Shown: piece after piece, positions 8,151-17,100 of the stretch
Layout of the letters: every line of letters starts with the position of its first letter
Numbering within the stretch: position 1 is the first letter of the stretch
From: Tardiphaga robiniae
GTDB taxonomy: Bacteria; Pseudomonadota; Alphaproteobacteria; Rhizobiales; Xanthobacteraceae
Length of the DNA: 64,000 nt
Direction: 5' to 3'
NCBI RefSeq assembly: GCF_001618955.1
Contig: NZ_LVYV01000006.1
Coordinates: 104,993 to 168,992 of the forward strand
Notes under the pieces: model-generated
The model's database searches: none
What the model was told of the DNA's origin: nothing
What the model saw: the letters and a program-made list of their open reading frames with translations, nothing else
Made by a program: the position numbers and the translations under genes

Positions 8151-11100
8151 CGTCGCCCGCGACCAGTGGCCCGATCGAGGTGACCGAGGCCTGGTCTGCT
8201 TGATCGAGATTGCGCCCGGCCATGATTTCCAATGCGCCCGGCCCGGCAACCTGCACATTGGCATAAGTGATGTCGCGGCCCGCCTGCAGCAGCGAGACGT
8301 CGTCGCTGTTGTTGTTCACGATCATCAGGTCGGGATTGATGATGTCGCCGCTGGCACGCACCCGCATGGCGATGCCGGCGCGATACCAGGTCAGTTGTGC
8401 GCGCCCCGCCGCGGCGCCCGGTTCGAAGGTCCGGATCGCGCCGCTCGACAGTCCGACGATATCGCCATTGGCCGCATAGAACAGAGCGGATGACGGATCG
8501 CCGGCATGCAGCGAGGTCGTGCCGATGGTGTCGGGGCCGAAGGCGAACAGCGGATACGTGTCAGATATACCGATGACCGAGCTTCCATAGGAATCGACCA
8601 GCGCGCCCTGCGGACTGGTGTTGGAGAATTCGGGGGTACCTCCGGCCTGATAGCCGACAAAGGCCGCACGGAACGGCGTCGGAAGCGGCGCGTCCGAACC
8701 AGACATGCCGATGCCGTAGCCGCCGCCATAGATCGATGTCCCCGCCAACAATTCCAGCGCACCTTTCGTGGACGGCGCCAGCAGGATCGAACTCGTGGGC
8801 GGGGTCGCGCCGCCGCCGCCGGCCCCATTGCCGTAATAGATGCTGCCCGATCCGGCCACCGCGCGCAGGATGGACGGATAGACGGTCGCCGTATCGCCGG
8901 TATTGGCATTGCCGAAATTGTAGTTCCGGTTCCGGTTGAACGCATCGGTGCCCGGCGTCAGGTTGCCGCCTGCGGACAGCAGATTGATGGCCGTGTGGTC
9001 GGTCCAGAGCGAGAACCAGCTCTGGCCGATGGTCGCCGCGCCGCTGGCCGTGAGCTTCGAGAGATTGCTGGTGAAGACGCGGCCGGGATCGGACGCGGTG
9101 CCGAGCACCAGATCGCCCGACGTGTTCAGGTAGATCGCGGAATCGCCCGGCAACAACTCGATGCCGCCCTGGCTGTTGGCCACGCTCGAGGTAAACGGAT
9201 CGACCGGCCGGACATCCATGAGGTCGCCATCGAAGCCGCGTAGCGTGGTCGGATTGATGCGATACAGCAGATTGACGCCGCCGACCGCCGCCGCCGACAG
9301 GGTCGTCAGACCGCGCAGATTGGTCAGCGTGCCATTGAGGCCCGTATCCTGGCTATTGGACGAGCGGCTGCTCGCAAACTGGACCGCGTCGAGATTGGGG
9401 TTGAGCGCGCCGCCAATCTTGATCTGCAGGTCGCCGCCGCCGGTCAATATCAGATTGCCCGATGCATCGACACGCCCGGTGCTGCCCACCGCAACGACCA
9501 GCGCCTGGCTGCGCGGCGCGGCGGCCACAACAATATCCCCACGCGGCGCAATGATGCCGGCATCGCCCGCGGCATTGATGGTGATGTTGCCGCCGCCCAG
9601 TGTCCCGAAGCCGGTAAAGCCGGCCATATATGGCGACGCCGGCTGATTGCTGATCGGCGCCGACGTATAGGCCCCGAAATTGATCCACCACGAGGTCGCG
9701 ATGCCGGATGCATCGGTCACTGCACTGCCGGTGCCCTGCCGCCACAACCAGTTGCCGACGCCCGAGCTGGGCACGTTGTCGTGCGGCATCTGCCCCCAGA
9801 CGTCGCCGACGAGATCGCGGCCGACGCGAATATCCAGATTGCCGCCGTGCTCGGGATACCAGGCCTGATAAGTGCTCGCCACATCGTCATAGTCCGCAGG
9901 CAAGGCCCCGTTGACGCTCTGGCCGCGTTCCAGGTTAAACGGGTTTTTGCCGGCGCCGTCCAGGATCGCGGCAGACTGCGTGCCGGCGGTATAGACGCCG
10001 AAGGCCGAATTCATCCGCAGGTCGCCCGCAGCAACCATGCCGAGATCGCCGGTTCCGGTCCGGACCACGCTGAATGCAGGCGACAGATAGTTCGCGGTGG
10101 TTACGTCGCGGATTGGGGTGCTGACGAAAGAGCACCACGTCGGCTCCATATCGCAGTAGAAGCCTTGGTCGCCAACGGGGTCACCGGCGGTACCAAGCCC
10201 AACATCGGCGCCTGCTTGCGTCCACGCATAGTAGTCGCCACCAGCCTGCACGACTGCCGTGGTCATGTTGGAATGCGTGTCGGCGAGAATGATCGACCCA
10301 CGCGACGACGGATTGGTGGCGCGGCGATCCGCCGAAGCGACGTCCGCACCGGCAGTGAGCTGTATGCTCCAGCTCGTCGTGCCTTCGGACAGCATCGGCG
10401 CAACCGCCCAGTTATCGCTCCGCACGGCGCCCGGCCGCAGATTGACAGCAGAATCGCCCGGCAACTGGACATCCGTCCCCGACGGGATGACGGAGCCGCG
10501 CGCCAGCGTCGTCTGCACCACCGTCTTCATGGCGGTGGGCAGCACGACGTTCTTCGGCCAGACAAGTGCCGCAACATCGGCAGCGGCGCGCAGCGGCGTG
10601 CCCGCGCCAAGCTTCATGCCCGCATCGTCAACGAGATCGGCCGTCAGCACGGTGCCGGCGGCAGCCCGAATGCTGCCATCGGCATTATAGACATTAGCCG
10701 ACAGCACGGTGCCGGCTCCGAATGTGTAGCTTCCCGTCAGCACCGCATCCACCGGCAGCGTGGTGCCGACCGGCAGCGTCATCGCGGCAACCGGGATATC
10801 GAAGTTCAAGGCGACCTTCATCGGAAACACGGTTCCGATGTCCAGCACCACGCCATCGATGGGGATGGTGATGTCGGCGCCATAGGCAATGTGCTTGTCG
10901 AATTGCGGCAGGCTCTTTTCCGACAGATACCAGCCCTTGTCGCCCGGCGGCGTCTCAGCCGGCGGCGCGAAGCCGTCCGTGATGCTGCCATAGACATGGA
11001 GATTGCCTGCCGCGCGGAGCACCAGCGCGCCCGGTTCGCCGAAGCCGCGCCGCGCTACGCTGTGGATGTCGGAATCCGGCCCGTAGCGCCAGTTCGACAG

Positions 11101-14100
11101 ATCGATGTCGCCGAGCACAGTAAGGTTGCCGTCCGGATTGACGACGCTGTTGCTGACGATCTCGACACCCGGACGCAGATGATAGTTGCCGAGCCCGGCA
11201 AGTCGCGCCGTGAGGGCGTCGTTGTCGAGCGCCGCGTTGATATAGGCCCTGCTGTGACCGTCGATAATGTTGAGATAGTCTTGGGTGATCAGCTGCGTGG
11301 TCTGCCCGGCGGCATCTGCCGTCGGCGCTGGCTGCGCGTCGTCGTAGGTCCGGAAGCCGTAAACGGCGATGGTCTGGGCGCCAAGGATCTCAGGCCTGCC
11401 GGCGACATCGACCGCAACGTCGTTATCGGGCGCGACATCGGTGCGTCCGATACGCGGCGCGTTCAGCGTCAGCGTGCCGCGCGCCACACCATCGTGATTC
11501 GCCGTATCGGATGTGCCGAAGCGCAGGTCGATCCGTGCGGCGCTGCCAAGCGTCAGCCGGCCGTCTCGCGTGGTGAGATCGACGATAGCCCGGTTCGGGC
11601 TGTCGATGATCTTGCCATAGCTGTCGCGGCGGATGCCGGTGGCATGTGCATCGAGCGTGCCGTTGACAGTCAGGTTATCGCGCGCCGCAAGCCGGATCGT
11701 ACCGACCTCGAAGCCGCTGGCATCGACGGTGCCGTTGACGATGAGGCTGCCGCCGTCGGCCGTGATCTCCACATCGCGGGCACGCACCTCGTCGCCGATG
11801 ACGATGTCGCCCTGCTTGATCTGGAAACGCCGCGCGCCGAATACCTGGCCATTGGTGAGACGTGTATTCAGCCCGGCGAAATCGTTCACCGCCTGCGCGC
11901 GGATCGTGATCTCCGATCCCGCGGCGGGGACGAAGGTGCCGCCCGCATCATACCAGCCGCTGCTGCTGCCGAGCACCGTTCCGCCGAGCGCGACCTGCCC
12001 GGCGCCCGCGCCGAGCGCGACGGCCTCGACGGAACCGGCACTGTTCAGCACTGCCGAAACGTCGATCACCGAACCGGCCGTCTGCGTGATGTTTCCGCCG
12101 GTGCTGGCCATCACCAGCTGGCCACCCGCACTATAGCGGCTGGCCTCGAAGAAGGAGAGCTTGCGGCCGGCCAGATCGATGCGCGAGCGGTCATCGAGCA
12201 GGATGTCGCCGGTGGCGTTCAGGGTCAGTTTGCCGGAGGAAAGCGCGATGGCGCCGTCGATGCGGATATTCTGCGCGGACAGGCTGAGTTGCGCGCCGAG
12301 CGTCGTGGACGTTCCGGTCTCGCCTCCAGCGGGCGCCAGCATGGCGATGGTGCCGCCGACGGTGATCGCATTATCCGATCCCGACACGCCGGTCAGCACC
12401 GGCGCGGTGATGGTCAGGTTGCCGCCCGAATACTGGTAGCCGGTCACGGCATCGTAGCTGCCCTGTTGCTGATAGACCTTGAGCGTTCCCTTGGCATTCG
12501 AGGTGACGCTTTCGGATGCGGTCAGGTTGATCGTGCCGAAGCCGAGCGCCAGACGCTCCGCCGGCATGATCGCGATCGGCTGGGTGCCGCTGGCATAACC
12601 GAGAATGATGTTCTTCGCGTTGATATCGAGGGTGCTGCTGCCAAGCAGGCTGCCGATGGCAGCGCCGGGTGTATTCGGCGCATAGCCCTCCGACACATAT
12701 CGCGCCGGCTTCTGCGCAAGCCCGGTCCAGACGAATTGTTCGGTCGTGATGACGGCGCGATCCCCCGCGCCGCCATAGCCATAGATCGCCGGCGTGCCCA
12801 GTACCAATTGGGCAATGGATGATTTTCCGGTTGCGGGATCGAAAGTATCAAGCACCACCGAGCCGTAGATGTTGACGGAATCCCGCGCCGTGATCGTCAG
12901 CGTTTCGACCTTGGGCACGTTGGCAGCTGCGTTGCCCGCCAGCAAATTGTTCAGAATGCCCTGATTGAGCGACAGACCCGCCGGCAATTGTCCGTTGGCT
13001 GTCGCCTGCTGCAGCGCCGCGTCGCTGCCGAGATTGACCGACGACACCGCCAGCGCCAGATTTTTGGCACCATAGACCGTCTGCGGCGTCAGCGTGAAGG
13101 CCTTGTCGGTGGCGATCGCCAGCGTCCCTTCGGTGAGGATCGAGGTAACGCCGCTGCAGCCGCCGCCGGCACAATCGCCGATGCGAATCGTACCTGGAGA
13201 GGAGAATCCCTCCGCCACCGGCGGCAGCAGATTGATCAGCCCGTTGGAAACGGCAACCACACCAGCCGTGCTCGCATTGAACACAATGCCGTTGGTGGAG
13301 TCATAGACCGCCCGGCCGCGTCCGATCGTGTCGATCGATGCGCCCTGCTCGATCATGATGCCGCCCCATGGTGTGAAGGACATCAGGAATATCTCGGCGC
13401 CAGTCAGATGCGCGCCACTGCGAATATCGATGACGGCGGCCTGGGCTTTGAAGCTCGCAAAATTCTCGGCGTAATCGAGTTGAAGCGCACCGCCGACCAG
13501 CAGCCGCGGCGTGCCGAGCGCATTGAGGTCGGCGGCGTGAATCGACAGGCCGGCATACCCGGCCGTCGGCGCCGCACCGGCACCAAGGATTTCGATGTAT
13601 TGCGCCACCACCGAGGTGGTGCCGCCGAAGCCGGCGCTGTCTGCTTCCGGATTGAACAGCGCCGTGCCGTCGAAACTGAACATCGCCACACCGGGCTTCG
13701 GTCTCGAATAGAAATATTCGAGCCTCAGCGTGCCGGCATCGGCGGCGATCTGCCCGCGCATGCCACCGAGCTTCGCCGCATTGGCGACGGTATAGGCGTC
13801 GTAGCCGGTCTCGTTATAGGTCGAATGGCCGCGCACCGTGGCGGCCGAGGTGATGATCAGCTGGCTTGGCAGCGTATTGCGGATCGCCGTATTGGCGATG
13901 CCGAGATAGCCGGCGCTGATCGTGCTGCCGTTGCCCAGCGTCACCGTATTGCCGACCATCGCACCGGTCTTGCCGATCTCGACGCGAAAAGCGCCGGGCA
14001 TCAAGGCATAGGTGGAAGGCAGCAGCGTGTAGGTGCCGGCGTTGAGGCCGCCGGCATCCTGCGTCAGCGTGATCTGCTGGCCGACCAGCGGATTGCCCGC

Positions 14101-17100
14101 TCCGGCATCTGCAGTAACTGGCGCATACACATTGCCGAAAGACGGCACGATCGCATAGACGCCGTTGCCCGCAGCACTGACCGGGAATGCCGGATTGGCA
14201 TTGGCGAAGGGCGTGCGCAGCACATCCACGGAACCGCCACGGCCGCTGATAAAGCCAGCCCCCGTCAGCATGCCGCCGCCGGACAGATCGAGCAGTGCGC
14301 CGGCTTCGCCAATCACGCTGTCGCCGTTCAAACTGATGCCACTGGTTCCGAGCGCACGCGGTTTGATCGCCGTGCCGTTGTAGCTGTAGGACACGCCGTC
14401 GGAAGTGCCGCCATAGGGCATCAGCACGCCGACGCCGCTGACCGACGTTACACTGCCCGGCAGCAGCTTCAGCAGGCTCGCGCGTCCAGTACCGTTGCCG
14501 CGGTTATCCGAGCCGAGGATCAGATTGCCCATGGGAGCACGGACAACGCCGCCCTGCAGCACCGTATCGCCGCCAAGCGCGAGCGTTCCGAACACCGATT
14601 GCGGCGCCGCCACTGGGGCGCCATAGCCGTTGATCGTCAACACGCTGCCGACTGCATAGGCGCCAGTGGTGGCGCCCGCCAGCAGTTGTGCGTTGACATC
14701 GCTGGCCGGATAGATCTGCGCTGCCGTCAGCGTCAGGTCGCCGGGCGACGCCAGTTCGGTGGTGGTGGCGCCGCTGAGACCCATGCCGAACTTGCCGCCA
14801 AGCAACCGCACATCGCCGCGGCTGGTGACATCCACATGGCCGAAGCCACGGCGATCCATCGTCACCAGTGCACCCGACTTCATCGCGACGGTGCCCCCCG
14901 CGCCGAAGCCGACGCGGTCGCGGATTTCGACGAGATCCGCCGTGGCGGAGAACCGCGCATCGCTGCTGCGGCTCGAGGGGCCGTCGCGCCAGGTCACCGT
15001 CGGCATGATCTGGAAGTCTGCCTTCGCACGCGTGGACCCCGCCAGTCGCAGATAGGATGTCGCGAGCGACACCGCCGACGTGCCCGCCGCCGTCTCGGTC
15101 AGCGCGTAGCTGCCGGCATAGATCCGCAGGCTCTGCGCCACCGACAGCGTGACGTCGCCGTCGAAGCTGAGAATGCCATTGACGAGCAGCGACAGCGTGC
15201 CGAAGCCGCCATCCGACACCTGGTTGGCGCCGAGCCGACCGGTGCCGTAGCCCAGCGCCGGATCGACTGCATTGGGCACCAGATCGGCAGCAAGGCCGCT
15301 GCCGCGATTGATCTGCGAGACGATGAACTCGCGCGGCACGCGGACGGCGTCATCCGCCGCCGCGTTCAAGCTGAGCACCGGCGTTTCCAGTGCGATCGCC
15401 AAAGTGCCGCCCGCCGCGCCGAAGCCACCGGCCTCCGCGCGCATCAAGCCATCGAGATACAGGCTGCGCGACGACTTCAGCACGATGGCGCCGCCATTGC
15501 TGGCCACGTCGGTCGCGACGAAACCATTCGGGCCCTGCACGTCGATTACCGCATGGGTGCCGGACGCATCGAGCAATGCGCCCGACCTGATGATCACCGC
15601 GATATCCGGCGCGGTGATCGATGCTCCCGTCGTCTCCCAGTCGATGTTCCCGCCGATGGCGATGGTGCCGCCGTCGAGTACTTTCTCGAAACCACGGCCA
15701 TGGCCATCGATCGCCGTCACCGCGACGCCGGCAACGTCGAGCACGGCCCGTTCGCCGATCCAGATCGAGCGGTTGTTGGCCGTCACCGATGGCGATGTCT
15801 CCGCCGAGGTCAGCGCCGCCACGATATCGATGGCAATCTTGCCGGATTTGGCATGCAGGGCGCCATCGACGGTGATCTGGCTGGTGCCGCCGCCGATCAG
15901 GCTGATGCTGCGTCCGGCATCCACCGTGATCTGCGCATCGGCGCCGATCGCGATGTCACCGCCCTCGAACTGACGCTGCGAACGCAGAACGAGATCGGCG
16001 CCCGCGCGCTGTACAATCTTGTTCGACGAGGAGGATGCCAGATAGAGCGGCGGCGTCCACAAATCGCTGCCACCAGCGCCGAAGACGCCTTCCTGTCCGG
16101 GGGTAGCCAGCGTGTAGACCGGGACCGTGACATCAAGCACCGTTCCTGCGGCGACCGAAAGCCCGGCATGGCCGTTGATGTCGTAGCTGGAGAAGCCGGT
16201 CTGGAAGCGCTCGACATCGAGCACCAGCGCCGTGCCTGCGACAGCAGGCTTGCCGATCACCACGGCCGATCCTGATTCGAGCTTGAGCGTGCCACCGCCG
16301 CTGGCGCCATAGCCGGCGATGGCGCCAGCCAGCCTGAGCGATCCACCGCCGGCGACGCTAAATCCTTCGATATCCGCCGACAGGGTCACGTCGCCGCCGC
16401 GACCTCCCTTGATCGATCCGTTGCGCAGCAATGCCGCACCCGAGGACACATCGATCAGGCTGCCAGCTTCCACCGCGATATCATGCGTTGAAATAAAGGA
16501 TACTGTGCCGCCATTCAGATAAGCCTGTCCCTTCGCAGCCGCGTCCTCGCGCAGGTCGACCCAGTTGCCACGCAGGTCGATGGTCGCTCCGCGATGAACC
16601 GTCAGAGTGGAGGCGCCGGCCAGCGTCAACGGGCCCGACAGACCGCTGGCATCAGTTGTCCGGAAAATATTGGTTGCGGTCACGCTACCTGATCGGACGG
16701 TCACGTCGGCCTTGATATCGATCACCGGCGCGGTGAGATTGACGCTGCCGCCATCGGCCAGCAACAGCGGCGCGTCGATGGAGATCGTGCCACGGGTGCC
16801 GAGATCGAGCCCGCCGAGCTTTTGCGCGTTGAGATGAGCGGCATCGAACCAGACGGTGTTGATCCGGTCGGCTGGCGGCGCCGATACGGCGCCGCCAGCA
16901 AGCCCGTCGCTCACGTTCGGGACAGTGGAGATGCGCACATCGCTGTTGTAAAGGTTGGTGCGCCCAAGCGCGGTATATTGCCCGACCGCCAGTGTGCCGG
17001 CGAGCGGCGTTGCATTCTGCACCTGTTTGTAGCCGTCGGCGACATTCGCGGCGCGCGCGCTGTTCTGGCGCTCGCCCGCGATGACGTCGGCGATGATATC

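Noticed and set aside
9781..12822. Very long plus-strand open frames, for example 9781-12822, 12988-16275 and 56145-59708, each over 1,000 codons
   Set aside because: They are antisense shadows of the tpsA genes. The minus-strand proteins have clear paralogues and domains, while the plus-strand translations are Arg/His/Asp-rich, have no family features and no ribosome sites.
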